A stretch of DNA of 41,542 bases from Chloroflexota bacterium (GTDB lineage Bacteria; Chloroflexota; Anaerolineae; Promineifilales; Promineifilaceae). Positions 16,093-24,116 of this stretch are shown here, piece by piece. The translations under genes were made by a program, and so were the position numbers. The notes under the pieces were generated by a model. The model worked only from the letters and a program-made list of their open reading frames with translations, did not search any database and had not been told where the DNA came from. Every line of letters begins with the position of its first letter. Positions within the stretch are counted from its first letter, which is position 1. The stretch lies in assembly GCA_020628815.1 (NCBI GenBank), contig JAHDEN010000039.1:1-41542 (forward strand). The letters are read 5' to 3'.

Positions 16093-17829
16093 CTATTTGT
16101 TTACAATCGCCTCTAATTCAGCGATTTTAGCCTGCACCAAGTCAGCCAACCCGCTCAGCATCGGCACATCAAACCGGAACTCCGCCCCGGCCGCGGCAAA
16201 TAACTCAGGCAATGTCTTGGTACCGCCCAATGTCAGCGCAGATTTATAGTCGGCCAAGGCAACATCGGCCCCTTTTTGCAGGCTGTTACGCCAAACTTGC
16301 ATCGCCCCAACCTGAGCCATGCCATACTCAATGTAGTAAAACGGTATTTGAAAGATGTGGAGCTTACGATGCCATCCCATTTTCCGAAACTCAATATCAT
16401 CGCCGTAGTCGATGCCGCCTAAAAAGCGTTCCTCGGTTTCTAGCCACTTCGCATCTAGCATGTCGGCCGTCATTTCCCCATCGCTCCCATCATAGGTGTA
16501 CACCCAATGCTGGAACGCATCAACCGTTGCCATATACGGGAAGAAGAAAATAGTTGCTCGTAAATGTTCTAAGAACGCTTGTGCCGCATCTTTTTCGTTG
16601 TAGTAGCCCCCTTTTTCTTTAACCAAGTACGGAGCTGAAAGCATTTCCATACTCATCGAGGCTACTTCGCAAAATTCCATGGGGGCAGGTTCTTGCCAAA
16701 TCAGTGGCTGCACACCTTCATAATCGTGGAACGCATGGCCCGCCTCATGCAAAAGGGTTTGCACCGTGTCATGGTTGCCAATACCGTTCATGAAAATAAA
16801 CGCTTTGTGCTGGCTGGCCATCCGGGCACAATAGCCCCCCATCGCTTTTCCGGCTCGAGATTCTAAATCAAGCAAGCCGCTTTCAGCCATATCAGCAAAA
16901 TGGCGCCCCAATTGTTCATCAAGCTGGGTAAAAATGTTGATGCCACCTTGGATCAACTCATCTTCTGATTCATACGGTTTTAAGGGAGGTAGATCATCGG
17001 GCTGAATCATGATGCTCCGCTCAGGCAGCCAGTCCCACGGCCGAATAGAATCTATGCCGCGGCCGACTTTTACATTTTCCAACCCTTCAGCAACGAGCGA
17101 CCCCAGTGCCTTTTCAATCGCCTCATGAAAATCAAGACAGTCAGCCGGTCCATACGCCAAACGGCCAAGCTCCCGAAAACGAAACGTCCGGTAATCTGAA
17201 AAACCAGCATTGATCGCTTTTTGCTTGCGCAACTTTAGCAATTTTAAAAATATCTCATTTAGCTCATCCCGAATGCCAAACCAGCCCTCTTTCATCGCAT
17301 GCCATGCTTTTTCCCGAATCGCCCGATCTTCATCTTGCAAATAGACAGAAATCTGGCTCATGTTTAGCTTCTCTCCATCCCAATCAATCTCAACCCCACC
17401 AGTCAGTTGGTCATACTGGTTGGTTAACTTTGTAATCTCTGTGTTGATAGGGATATTCGCTTCACGGAAAAGGTCCGCCTCATTACGCATGTTGCGCAAC
17501 ATTAAGGCGATGTCCTCATGGGAATATCCGCTGTCGAGTAGTCGGACTTTCAAATCTTGGTCAGCTTGTGTCAGTTTTGGCTGAAGGTTTTCAACCAAGT
17601 GCATATATCTTTCCCGATAAGCTTCATTGGTTGTATCAAGCGTTGTATCTATGTAAGCCTGTGTGCCGATTTCATCTAGTATGCGACTGATATTCGACCA
17701 GTCTTTTAGCCATGTATTTGCAGACTGCTCATCAAATGGTCTCTGGTTTAATTCATCAAAATAGGGCTTATAGGTGTCCCAGCTATCTTTGTCGCTTTTT
17801 TGTAGCTCGTCTAAATCAAATTTTAACAT
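16093..17829 (-). CDS. M3-family oligoendopeptidase (PepF-like)
   Basis: 578 residues from MLKFDLDELQ; GGAA lies eight bases upstream, while an ATG seven codons earlier has no such site. The zinc motif HEAGH (361-365, LLHEAGHAFHDYE) with the downstream glutamate in PMEFCEVASMSME defines family M3 (thimet oligopeptidase/PepF). The length is typical. No signal peptide, so it degrades peptides of moderate length in the cytoplasm. It is convergent with the ABC gene with only 17 bp between stops, and lies downstream of the tRNA cluster behind a terminator. Confidence 0.93.
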   Translation of the reverse strand: MLKFDLDELQKSDKDSWDTYKPYFDELNQRPFDEQSANTWLKDWSNISRILDEIGTQAYIDTTLDTTNEAYRERYMHLVENLQPKLTQADQDLKVRLLDSGYSHEDIALMLRNMRNEADLFREANIPINTEITKLTNQYDQLTGGVEIDWDGEKLNMSQISVYLQDEDRAIREKAWHAMKEGWFGIRDELNEIFLKLLKLRKQKAINAGFSDYRTFRFRELGRLAYGPADCLDFHEAIEKALGSLVAEGLENVKVGRGIDSIRPWDWLPERSIMIQPDDLPPLKPYESEDELIQGGINIFTQLDEQLGRHFADMAESGLLDLESRAGKAMGGYCARMASQHKAFIFMNGIGNHDTVQTLLHEAGHAFHDYEGVQPLIWQEPAPMEFCEVASMSMEMLSAPYLVKEKGGYYNEKDAAQAFLEHLRATIFFFPYMATVDAFQHWVYTYDGSDGEMTADMLDAKWLETEERFLGGIDYGDDIEFRKMGWHRKLHIFQIPFYYIEYGMAQVGAMQVWRNSLQKGADVALADYKSALTLGGTKTLPELFAAAGAEFRFDVPMLSGLADLVQAKIAELEAIVNK

Positions 17830-17858
17830 TCTGATAGTTCCGTTAGGCAAATTTAGGT

Positions 17859-17886
17859 AAAAAAAAACCCCCTGCCACAGGGGGTT
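17859..17886 (-). terminator. Terminator after the tRNA cluster
   Basis: AACCCCCTG (17866-17874) pairs with CAGGGGGTT (17878-17886) around a 3-base loop, with a run of nine A on the plus strand, i.e. U in the minus-strand RNA. It ends the minus-strand tRNA transcript just before the peptidase gene. Confidence 0.9.
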
Positions 17887-17905
17887 ATGTGATTTTTATC
17901 ACTAG

Positions 17906-17976
17906 AGGCGACGACCGGATTCGAACCGGTGATGAAGCTTTTGCAGAGCCTTGCCTTACCACTTGGCGACGTCGCC
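17906..17976 (-). tRNA. tRNA-Cys (GCA)
   Basis: 71 bases. The acceptor stem GGCGACG pairs with CGTCGCC, the T arm contains GGTTCGAATCC, and the anticodon loop CTGCAAA gives GCA. It is last in a three-tRNA unit read on the minus strand. CCA is not encoded. Confidence 0.95.
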
Positions 17977-18022
17977 GAAGAAATTTAGCCTATTCTTTTT
18001 AGAAATTTCGTTATAAATGAAA

Positions 18023-18043
18023 ACAGCAGGCTAATCCTGCTGT
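18023..18043. other. Hairpin between tRNA-Gly and tRNA-Cys
   Basis: ACAGCAGG pairs with CCTGCTGT around a 5-base loop; the minus-strand RNA continues with UUUUC. It is a partial terminator or a processing signal between tRNAs. Confidence 0.6.
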
Positions 18044-18050
18044 GTCTCTG

Positions 18051-18122
18051 AGCGGGCGAAGAGATTCGAACTCTCGACCTTTTCCTTGGCAAGGAAACGT
18101 TCTACCACTGAACTACACCCGC
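18051..18122 (-). tRNA. tRNA-Gly (GCC)
   Basis: 72 bases. Acceptor stem GCGGGTG with CGCCCGC (one G-U), D-arm AGTTCAGTGGTAGAAC, anticodon stem CCTTGCCAAGG with anticodon GCC, and T arm AGTTCGAATCT. Middle gene of the minus-strand tRNA unit. Confidence 0.95.
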
Positions 18123-18130
18123 TAAAGTGA

Positions 18131-18156
18131 AGGACATAATATCAGAATTATGTCCT
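18131..18156. other. Hairpin between tRNA-Phe and tRNA-Gly
   Basis: AGGACATAAT pairs perfectly with ATTATGTCCT around a 6-base loop. No clear U-run follows on the minus strand, so it is more likely a processing structure than a terminator. Confidence 0.6.
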
Positions 18157-18158
18157 AA

Positions 18159-18231
18159 TGCCAAGACCCAGACTCGAACTGGGGACACCTGCAGTTTCAG
18201 TGCAGTGCTCTACCAACTGAGCTATCTCGGC
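18159..18231 (-). tRNA. tRNA-Phe (GAA)
   Basis: 73 bases. Acceptor stem GCCGAGA/TCTTGGC, D arm TAGCTCAGTTGGTAGAGCA, anticodon stem CTGCA/TGCAG with loop CTGAAAC giving GAA, and T arm AGTTCGAGTCT. First gene of the minus-strand tRNA unit, directly behind a consensus promoter. Confidence 0.95.
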
Positions 18232-18251
18232 AATTCCCATAAGGGATCGAA

Positions 18252-18280
18252 ATTCTATTAAATTAACGGGTGTCTGTCAA
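18252..18280 (-). promoter_or_regulatory. Promoter of the tRNA-Phe/Gly/Cys unit
   Basis: Minus strand: -35 TTGACA (perfect), a spacer of 17 bases, -10 TAGAAT. It lies about 20 bp before tRNA-Phe, as expected for a strong stable-RNA promoter. Confidence 0.82.
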
Positions 18281-18348
18281 ATAATTAAGCCCACGTTTAC
18301 ACAATCAGATTGCACACTTACAATGGCATCATTCAAAGTACGTTTCAG

Positions 18349-18376
18349 TTGTTGTAGAGGGTTCATCTGATATACT
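18349..18376 (+). promoter_or_regulatory. Possible promoter of the selenocysteine tRNA
   Basis: TTGTTG, 16 bases, TATACT, with the tRNA starting 22 bases after the -10. A second TATAAT at 18383-18388 has no good -35 partner. Weak but in the right place. Confidence 0.4.
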
Positions 18377-18397
18377 CGTCCTTATAATTTTTTATAG

Positions 18398-18493
18398 GGG
18401 AGTGGTTGTGGCCCGGTGGCTGCCCCGGTCTTCAAAACCGGTGGCCGGTTGCGCAGAGCAGGCGGCGGTGGGTTCGACTCCCATCCATTCCCG
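18398..18493 (+). tRNA. selC: Selenocysteine tRNA (UCA)
   Basis: 96 bases. An 8-bp acceptor stem (GGGAGTGG with CCATTCCC, one G-U) with discriminator G, a long D arm (GGCCCGGTGGCTGCC), an anticodon stem GGTC/AACC-type loop with TCA, a long extra arm and a T arm GTGGGTTCGACTCCCAT are the marks of tRNA-Sec. The organism should therefore decode UGA as selenocysteine, but selA, selB and selD are not in the window. An intrinsic terminator follows directly. Confidence 0.92.
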
Positions 18494-18496
18494 CAA

Positions 18497-18530
18497 AAGG
18501 CGTGTGATTTTTTGATCGCACGCCTTTTTT
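18497..18530 (+). terminator. Terminator of the selenocysteine tRNA
   Basis: AAGGCGTGTGAT pairs with ATCGCACGCCTT (one G-U pair) around a 6-base loop, followed by six T. It shows the tRNA is a single-gene transcript. Confidence 0.88.
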
Positions 18531-18567
18531 ATTATCCATCACCAGCCGACCCGCTTAAGCAACCGTT

Positions 18568-19164
18568 TTAGTTTCTCTTAAACCAGTACCATGCAGATTC
18601 CCATGGAGGGCGATCTTCAACTTGGGTACTGCCATGTTCAACCCGATCCAGCGTAAAGCCATCTGCAAAAAGAGTTTCGACATGCCCCTTTGCAATGCCG
18701 TGCGGCCGCCCCTCTTGTGATTCGTCACGAATATGTACAAATAACAAATAGATGGCACCCGACTTTAAAACCCGTTTAAGAGAATCGCGGTATTCTTCAA
18801 GTAACGCATCAGAGAAAGAATGCATACAACCGATGTCAACGGCGAGATCATACACGGCATGATCCTCTTTGGGCGTTGCGGCCGAGCCTGCGTAAAATGC
18901 GGTTTGCTCAGCAACACCAGCCACGGCCGCTCGGCGTGCAGCTTCATCAACAGCCTGTTCTACAAAATCAATCCCATCAGCCATCCAGCCATGTTTGGCT
19001 AAATAGATTGCCGTGCGCCCATAGCCACAGCCCAAATCTAAAGCGCGGCCGGGAGGCAATGTTGGGACTAGGTCAATAACTTCTGGCGGAGGAAGTTCAT
19101 CAGCCCAAGGTAGCTGCCCAGACTCATATCGTTCTACAAAGCGGTCATATGTTTCATTTGTCAT
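18568..19164 (-). CDS. Class I SAM-dependent methyltransferase (TehB/TPMT-like)
   Basis: 198 residues from MTNETYDRF; GGTG lies five bases upstream, and the 28 extra in-frame codons before it run into the divergent gene's leader. Motif I is ALDLGCGYGR (41-50), followed by GIDFVEQAVDEA and the VDIGCMHSF segment seen in methyltransferases that detoxify thiols or metalloids. The C-terminus DRPPWESAWYWFKRN is typical of this group. Substrate unknown. It is divergent from the DinB-family gene. Confidence 0.88.
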   Translation of the reverse strand: MTNETYDRFVERYESGQLPWADELPPPEVIDLVPTLPPGRALDLGCGYGRTAIYLAKHGWMADGIDFVEQAVDEAARRAAVAGVAEQTAFYAGSAATPKEDHAVYDLAVDIGCMHSFSDALLEEYRDSLKRVLKSGAIYLLFVHIRDESQEGRPHGIAKGHVETLFADGFTLDRVEHGSTQVEDRPPWESAWYWFKRN

Positions 19165-19237
19165 AACGTCACCATTATAATTCGAATACATCAAGCGGGG
19201 TTGCCAAAAATAATCCCACTTAAAACTGGAGAAGACA

Positions 19238-19738
19238 ATGCTAATCAAACAATATCAAAAACTATGGAGATACAACAATTGGGCTTGGAGCCATCTGCTT
19301 GAGTCTGTGCAAAAGTTACCCGACGAGGAATTTAAAAAAGAGCACCCGTTTTTCTGGAAATCAATTCATACAACATTGGCCCATACGGTTGCGGCCGAAA
19401 AGCTTTGGCTTGAGCGCTTAAAAGGAAATAATCCTGATCGGTTATTAGATGCAAAAAATTTACCCACGCTAAACAGCATCCTTGAATTAAGACATCAGAT
19501 GCAGGAACAGTGGATGGCCTATTTAAACAGCTTAAGTAGCGAGCGGGTAAACGGACAGATTTCGTATCGTTCAACAGAGGGAATCATGCAACATAATAAA
19601 GTTGCGGACATTATTCAACATGTAGCCAATCATTCAACAGAGCATCGTAGCCAGCTAACCCCCATCTTGTTTCAGTTGAATGTACCAACTGATCCATTGG
19701 ATTTTATTTTTTATTGTTTATTAGTTGAGTCAGATTGA
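19238..19738 (+). CDS. DinB-family protein (putative metal-dependent thiol transferase/hydrolase fold)
   Basis: 166 residues. It has the four-helix DinB/DUF664 layout: N-terminal LWRYNNWAWSHLLESV, a central histidine in TTLAHTVAAEKLW, and the paired histidines HVANHSTEHRSQL near residues 131-140 that form the metal site with it. The family includes bacillithiol/mycothiol-dependent enzymes and DNA-damage-inducible proteins of unknown role. The stop is TGA and the frame stays open about 50 codons further, but that stretch runs into the AT-rich origin-like region and does not look coding. Confidence 0.85.
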   Translation: MLIKQYQKLWRYNNWAWSHLLESVQKLPDEEFKKEHPFFWKSIHTTLAHTVAAEKLWLERLKGNNPDRLLDAKNLPTLNSILELRHQMQEQWMAYLNSLSSERVNGQISYRSTEGIMQHNKVADIIQHVANHSTEHRSQLTPILFQLNVPTDPLDFIFYCLLVESD

Positions 19739-19739
19739 T

Positions 19740-20300
19740 TAAATTTCTGTTTTGAGGGTAACTTTTGTTTGTGGTTAAAGAGGGTGTTTATAAAACAGTG
19801 TATAAGTTATAGATATAAGTATTATATTTTAGTCGTAACAGTAGGGGGTGTGGAAAGTGGGGATAACTTTGGTTCTTCCCTATATCTACCTTGAAAGTTT
19901 CTCTGCCCCCAGGATGTACTGTTGCTTTTGGTCGAGAGGAGTCGGAAAACTGTGTATAACATGTGACCTAAGTACTGGATAACTTTTTTCGTATAAAAAG
20001 CGGCTAAAAACTGTATTTAGAGTTACACCCCCATATATGGGTGTTAATAGAAGGTTAACAGTAAATATTCTAGTACTCGATTCCTATCAAAATGTAGAGA
20101 TTGTGGGAAAAAATGTAAAGTTATCCACGAAAAAGTGGGGTAATCCACAGTTTTACACTAGTTATCCACAGTTCAGCGTTTTGTGGATTATGCGCAAATT
20201 TGGGATATCTGCTTATATTTTGTAATAGAGCTTTCCATATATAGGGGGTAAATCTTGTAATTCTTATGGGATTGTTCTGGATACAGTTTGTTTGGATGAT
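19740..20300. other. Candidate chromosomal replication origin (oriC)
   Basis: 570 bases without a gene, AT-rich, and dense in DnaA boxes (TTATCCACA). A perfect box lies at 20162-20170. One-mismatch boxes are at 20121-20129 (TTATCCACG), 20141-20149 (TAATCCACA), 20182-20190 (complement of TAATCCACA), 19858-19866 (complement of TTATCCCCA) and 19951-19959 (complement of TTATACACA); a two-mismatch box is at 19974-19982. A very AT-rich stretch at 19800-19832 could be the unwinding element. The four right-hand boxes lie within 70 bp. Flanking genes are not the usual dnaA/dnaN, so this is inferred from box clustering alone. Confidence 0.72.
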
Positions 20301-20311
20301 AAAATTTCAGT

Positions 20312-21121
20312 ATGTCGAAGAAATCAAAGAATAGGAAATCAAAGTCGGCCGAAACCCAAAAATCGCCGGCCGAAGTAGGAATCGCAATTGTTGTTCCTTT
20401 ATTAGGGTCGTTACTTTTGGGGCAAGCGGTGGCTGCTATTACCGGTGCTTCAAGCGAATCACTTTCTCGGAGCTCAATTATTTTGGCAGGCTTAGGCATT
20501 ATCTCGATGTACTATGGGATGCAGAAATACGGCACACCGGGAATGGGGCTGCGAGGCGGCCGGCCGATGTTTGCTGGAGCTGGCTTTGCCTTTATGGGAT
20601 GGGTGGCAGTTATTGTTCTGCGCTTCATTTATATCGCTGTAGATGAAAACGCATTAAATCAACCGCTCTTTTCTGTCTTTACCTATCTGCTTTTGTTCGA
20701 AGCTTTTGCGCTACAGGTTTGGGCTTTTAGTTTGATTTTTAAAGCGGTATCAAATGTATATGGGGGATTAACTGCTGCCATTGTCAGTGGCTTGGCGTTT
20801 GCGGGGACCGGATTCTACTTTTTTCAAGAAAGCTTTTTCCTAAATCAAGTGTTTACCTCCGGCTGGCTGATTGTGGTTGGTATTTTATATATGGCGGCTT
20901 GGGGGGTGTTTTATGGGATGGTTCGTTTGCGCACAGGGAGCATTTTGGGAATTGTTTTGGTGCAAGCGATGCAGAGTTTAACAACGTGGGAACTGATCCC
21001 TCCATTTGAATTTGTGAACGAATCAAACTTAAACCCGCTTTTCTATTCTTTAGCGGGTATTATCTATGCGGTTTTAATCTGGCGCTTATGGCCTAAAGAG
21101 CTGGATGATTATCGTATTTAA
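20312..21121 (+). CDS. Hypothetical polytopic membrane protein
   Basis: 269 residues. A lysine/serine-rich cytoplasmic N-terminus (1-22) is followed by about seven hydrophobic segments, including ones near 25-44, 55-67, 85-106, 117-143, 150-170, 181-200 and 245-262. No catalytic motif is visible; I looked for the CPBP protease motifs EExxxR and HxxxN and did not find them. It is the first gene to the right of the origin-like region and precedes the crotonase gene by 32 bp in the same direction, probably in one operon. Confidence 0.8.
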   Translation: MSKKSKNRKSKSAETQKSPAEVGIAIVVPLLGSLLLGQAVAAITGASSESLSRSSIILAGLGIISMYYGMQKYGTPGMGLRGGRPMFAGAGFAFMGWVAVIVLRFIYIAVDENALNQPLFSVFTYLLLFEAFALQVWAFSLIFKAVSNVYGGLTAAIVSGLAFAGTGFYFFQESFFLNQVFTSGWLIVVGILYMAAWGVFYGMVRLRTGSILGIVLVQAMQSLTTWELIPPFEFVNESNLNPLFYSLAGIIYAVLIWRLWPKELDDYRI

Positions 21122-21153
21122 ACTGATAGCTGAAAACTGAAAAAGGAGATCCC

Positions 21154-21927
21154 ATGAGTTACGAAAATATTTTGACCCGTATTGAAGGCAAGGTTGGTAT
21201 TGTTCAATTCAATCGGCCGAAGGCGATGAATGCGCTCAGCCCACAGCTGATGCAAGAAACGATGTCCGCCTTAGAAGCGTTTGATGCAGACCCGAACATC
21301 GGCTGCATGTTGGTTACTGGAAACGAACGCGCGTTCGCGGCCGGTGCTGATATTAAAGAAATGGCTGATGCAACCGTTGTGAAAATGAATCAAAGTACAT
21401 TTATTAATCAATGGGATCGTTTTAAAGATATAAAGAAAGTCGTTATCGCGGCTGTGTCCGGTTTTGCCCTTGGTGGTGGATGTGAGTTTGCCATGGCGTG
21501 CGACATGATTGTTGCCAGCGAAACGGCAAAATTTGGTCAGCCAGAAATTAACTTGGGCATTATCCCCGGTGCTGGTGGAACCCAGCGCATGACCAAAGCG
21601 GTTGGCAAAGCACTTTCTATGGAGATCAGCATTAACGGCCGGTTCCTATCTGCGGCCGAAGCTGAAAAATTCGGCTTGATCAACCGCGTCTACCCACAAG
21701 AGGTGATGCTGGACGAAGCGATTAAATTTGCTGCGCAAATTGCCGACCGTGCCCAAATTGCTGTTCAAGCTGCAAAAGCTGCGATCAACGCATCATTCGA
21801 AATGCCGCTCTCAGCCAGTGTGGCTCATGAGCGTGTGTTGTTCTACTCTCTGTTTGCAACAGAAGATCAGAAAGAAGGCATGGATGCTTTTGTAAACAAA
21901 CGTAAGCCTGAATGGAAAAACCAATAG
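21154..21927 (+). CDS. Enoyl-CoA hydratase (crotonase family)
   Basis: 257 residues, the standard length. The oxyanion-hole regions AFAAGADI (60-67) and ALGGGCEFA (105-113) and the two catalytic glutamates Glu111 and Glu131 (FGQPEINLGIIPGAGG) are present, so it should hydrate short-chain enoyl-CoA in fatty-acid beta-oxidation or a related route. AAGGAG lies 7 bases before the ATG. No other beta-oxidation gene is adjacent. A long hairpin with a T-run follows. Confidence 0.93.
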   Translation: MSYENILTRIEGKVGIVQFNRPKAMNALSPQLMQETMSALEAFDADPNIGCMLVTGNERAFAAGADIKEMADATVVKMNQSTFINQWDRFKDIKKVVIAAVSGFALGGGCEFAMACDMIVASETAKFGQPEINLGIIPGAGGTQRMTKAVGKALSMEISINGRFLSAAEAEKFGLINRVYPQEVMLDEAIKFAAQIADRAQIAVQAAKAAINASFEMPLSASVAHERVLFYSLFATEDQKEGMDAFVNKRKPEWKNQ

Positions 21928-21949
21928 CCTAGCCTGAGACAGACGATAG

Positions 21950-22014
21950 AACGTATTACGCAGTGTGTTAAAGCTTGTAGTTGATAGAGTTAACACGCTG
22001 CGTAACACGTTTTT
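21950..22014 (+). terminator. Hairpin with T-run after the enoyl-CoA hydratase gene
   Basis: AACGTATTACGCAGTGTGTTAA (shown in part) and its near-complement at 21990-22011 form a ~22-bp stem with two mismatches and an 18-base loop, followed by five T. It is a probable terminator and possibly a member of the same repeat family as 2763-2800. Confidence 0.6.
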
Positions 22015-22077
22015 CAGCGAAAGCTTTGGTATCGCTCAAATAAATATGACAATCACATCAAACTCTTGAAATCATCT

Positions 22078-23271
22078 ATGCATCAACTACGCAAATCAAT
22101 TCTTATCTTCGCGGGCCTTTTGGTTTTACTGACCGCCGGTGCGGTTGGCGCGGCCGAGGTCATAACAGATCAAGAAAGCTGGACTCTGACCCCATCCCAA
22201 ACAATTGAAGACGACCTTTATATCAATGCGGATGAAATGATCATCGAAGGAACCGTTAATGGAGATGTTGTTGCGCTGGGTGAATATTTGCGGATTCAAG
22301 GCGAAGTTAATGGAGATGTGATTTTCTTGGGCGGTGGCCTGCGGGTTGATGGCAAGGTAAATGGGGACGTACGCGCCGCAGCCCTTTCGATTGAAATTTT
22401 TGGGGAAATTACAGACGATTTAACCGCAGCAAGCTTTGGGATTATCGGTTTGGATGATCCGTTGCGCGTTGCAGAAAATCGCGCTCTAGCGCCCGGAACT
22501 CGAGTTATCGGCGGTACGGTTGGGGACGATATTTATGGGTACAGCGGGATTGGCTTGATTAAGCTAGAAAACGCTGAGGTAAACGGGGACATTTTGGGCC
22601 AAGCATCAGGACTTGAGTTGATCAATAGCCAAGTTGCTGGCAGTGTAGACCTATCTGTTTTACAAATTGTGACGGATGAGGAAAGCCGCATCTTGGGGGC
22701 AGATGGCTTGAGCTATCGGAGCACAATCCCAGCTGAGGTTGCGACCTTAACTGAAAATATTCAATTTGAAGCGATTGAACCGCCACCGACCGATTGGATT
22801 AGTATTTTGCGGACGATTGTCGGCCGGGCGGCCGGGTTTGCCATTGTGGGGTGGGCGATTTTACGCTTTAGGCCAAACTGGTTGGTTGAGCCTGTGGCAG
22901 CTATCAATACACGAACTGTTTGGGCAAGCTGGCTTGGCTTAACCATTGCGGGCACCGCCTTCTTTGCTGCATTTGGTCTGGCTATCTTAATCTCATTTTT
23001 CTGGGGTGGATTGGCTGCCCTCGTTTTTTCCGGCTTTATCCTTTTTACATTGGGAACCGTTTGGTTTTTAAGCCCACTAATCACCGGATTCTGGCTAGGG
23101 CAGCGCTTTTCTGAACAGCCATTTCAGGGGCTGATGATAGGCTGTATCGTTTTGGTTATTTTCCAAATGGTCCCGTTATTCGGGTTAGGCGTTTCCCTGT
23201 TCTCATTTATTATGGCATTGGGTGGATTGGTGTTGGCTCCCCGGATTGAGCAGTTGCCTAGCCAAGTTTAA
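22078..23271 (+). CDS. Polymer-forming (bactofilin-type) membrane protein
   Basis: 397 residues from MHQLRKS; a TTG four codons earlier is an alternative, and neither has a clear ribosome site. A signal peptide (ILIFAGLLVLLTAGAVGAAE) is followed by a right-handed beta-helix built of NGDV repeats (VNGDVVALG, VNGDVIFLGG, VNGDVRAAA, VNGDILGQA; about 35-215) of the bactofilin class, then four membrane spans (about 245-390). The beta-helix is predicted to lie outside the membrane, unlike soluble cytoskeletal bactofilins. A role in envelope organisation is inferred. Confidence 0.85.
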   Translation: MHQLRKSILIFAGLLVLLTAGAVGAAEVITDQESWTLTPSQTIEDDLYINADEMIIEGTVNGDVVALGEYLRIQGEVNGDVIFLGGGLRVDGKVNGDVRAAALSIEIFGEITDDLTAASFGIIGLDDPLRVAENRALAPGTRVIGGTVGDDIYGYSGIGLIKLENAEVNGDILGQASGLELINSQVAGSVDLSVLQIVTDEESRILGADGLSYRSTIPAEVATLTENIQFEAIEPPPTDWISILRTIVGRAAGFAIVGWAILRFRPNWLVEPVAAINTRTVWASWLGLTIAGTAFFAAFGLAILISFFWGGLAALVFSGFILFTLGTVWFLSPLITGFWLGQRFSEQPFQGLMIGCIVLVIFQMVPLFGLGVSLFSFIMALGGLVLAPRIEQLPSQV

Positions 23272-23289
23272 TTAGAAATATTTGGCTGG

Positions 23290-23715
23290 TTAGGGGAGCC
23301 ATGTTTCATGAACATGATGCCACATCAGCCCGGCCGGAGCCGATTCATCTGCACTCAATAAAGCACTGCTTACTCGCCCCTTCCATTCTGTATCCCCTTT
23401 TTCCAACTGCCATTCTTCATAGGTGGCTAAATAAAAATCCCCCATTTGATGTTGGACCTTCATTTTCTTAACCTCAATGTCTAGCCCCGGCCGCTGATTG
23501 TGTGCATCAAACAATCCCTGGGCCAATTGTGTAATACCAACCATGCTTCCTGAGGGGGGAATCATCAAAAAATCGTCTGACGTCGCACCCCTAAATTTTG
23601 AAAACTCTTCAGACGTTTTTGGCAATACACCGTTAAACCAATCGATAAAAAACTGGTGTAAACGGCTAATCTCGGCCGCAACGTCATCATTCGTCATTCT
23701 TAAAGTCTTTTTCAT
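23290..23715 (-). CDS. SnoaL/NTF2-like hypothetical protein
   Basis: 141 residues from MKKTLRMTND, chosen because AGAAGG lies four bases upstream. The pattern of an initial helix (DVAAEISRLHQFFIDWFNG), FRGATSDDFLMIPPSGSMVG and a C-terminal sheet (FYLATYEEWQ, MWHHVHETWLP) is that of the NTF2-like fold, as in DUF4440/SnoaL proteins. The catalytic role varies in this fold and cannot be read here. Convergent with the membrane protein, 18 bp between stops. Confidence 0.72.
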   Translation of the reverse strand: MKKTLRMTNDDVAAEISRLHQFFIDWFNGVLPKTSEEFSKFRGATSDDFLMIPPSGSMVGITQLAQGLFDAHNQRPGLDIEVKKMKVQHQMGDFYLATYEEWQLEKGDTEWKGRVSSALLSADESAPAGLMWHHVHETWLP

Positions 23716-23827
23716 ATGACCTTCTATCCTCTTATATGTGTCAGAACCTGTGCTATAATCTTTTCGCACTTGAAATAAATAACTAAATCAGCGATTGAAT
23801 GATAGCTGATATGAATTGGAGATAAAA

Positions 23828-23989
23828 ATGGCAAAAAAACCACCTTCCGCATATAAAAGTCGGACTGTAAAAAAAGTACGCACCTTTCGTGAATGGGCGA
23901 TCATCGCAATTTATATTCTTTTAGCTCTGGCTCTGGTTGTACCCCTTGTAGCAAGCTTGTTTGGTTCAACTGGCGGCCACGGATTTTAG
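23828..23989 (+). CDS. Small single-pass membrane protein, 53 residues
   Basis: Reads MAKKPPSAYKSRTVKKVRTF, then a hydrophobic span (about 22-44, REWAIIAIYILLALALVVPL) and ends GSTGGHGF. TTGGAGATAAAA before the ATG gives a good ribosome site (GGAGA, spacing 6). The positively charged N-terminus predicts it stays in the cytoplasm. No family recognised. Three bases after its stop begins a strongly folded segment (23992-24096). Confidence 0.68.
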   Translation: MAKKPPSAYKSRTVKKVRTFREWAIIAIYILLALALVVPLVASLFGSTGGHGF

Positions 23990-23991
23990 AG

Positions 23992-24096
23992 GCTATCGGC
24001 AAAGCTTCAAGATTGCATGGGTTTAAAACCCAACAAACTTGGATCGGCCGAACTCTAAACTAGAGCTGCATAAAAGCAGGCCGGGGAGCCGATAGC
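23992..24096 (+). ncRNA. Candidate structured RNA element, multibranch
   Basis: A 9-bp perfect closing stem GCTATCGGC (23992-24000) with GCCGATAGC (24088-24096) encloses two arms. Arm 1 is TTCAAG/CTTGGA (24006-24011/24038-24043) with an inner GGGTT/AACCC hairpin (24019-24023/24027-24031). Arm 2 is CGGC/GCCG (24045-24048/24080-24083) with two inner hairpins, CTCTA/TAGAG (24053-24057/24061-24065) and CTGC/GCAG (24066-24069/24076-24079). Nearly every base of arm 2 is paired or in a loop. It matches no riboswitch class I know. It lies in the 3' region of the 53-residue protein gene and could be an RNA gene, an mRNA end structure or a DNA palindrome. Confidence 0.5.
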
Positions 24097-24116
24097 AAGA
24101 TCAATTTAAATTCTGG

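Noticed and set aside
19739..19893. Possible read-through of the DinB-family TGA stop as selenocysteine (frame open for about 50 codons more)
   Set aside because: The extension lies in the AT-rich, DnaA-box region, has no family likeness, and the protein is complete without it.
20312..21121. CPBP-type membrane protease
   Set aside because: The EExxxR, FxxxH and HxxxN motifs are missing.
23992..24096. c-di-GMP, fluoride or HDV-like RNA class for the folded element
   Set aside because: None of the conserved core bases of those classes could be placed on the stems.
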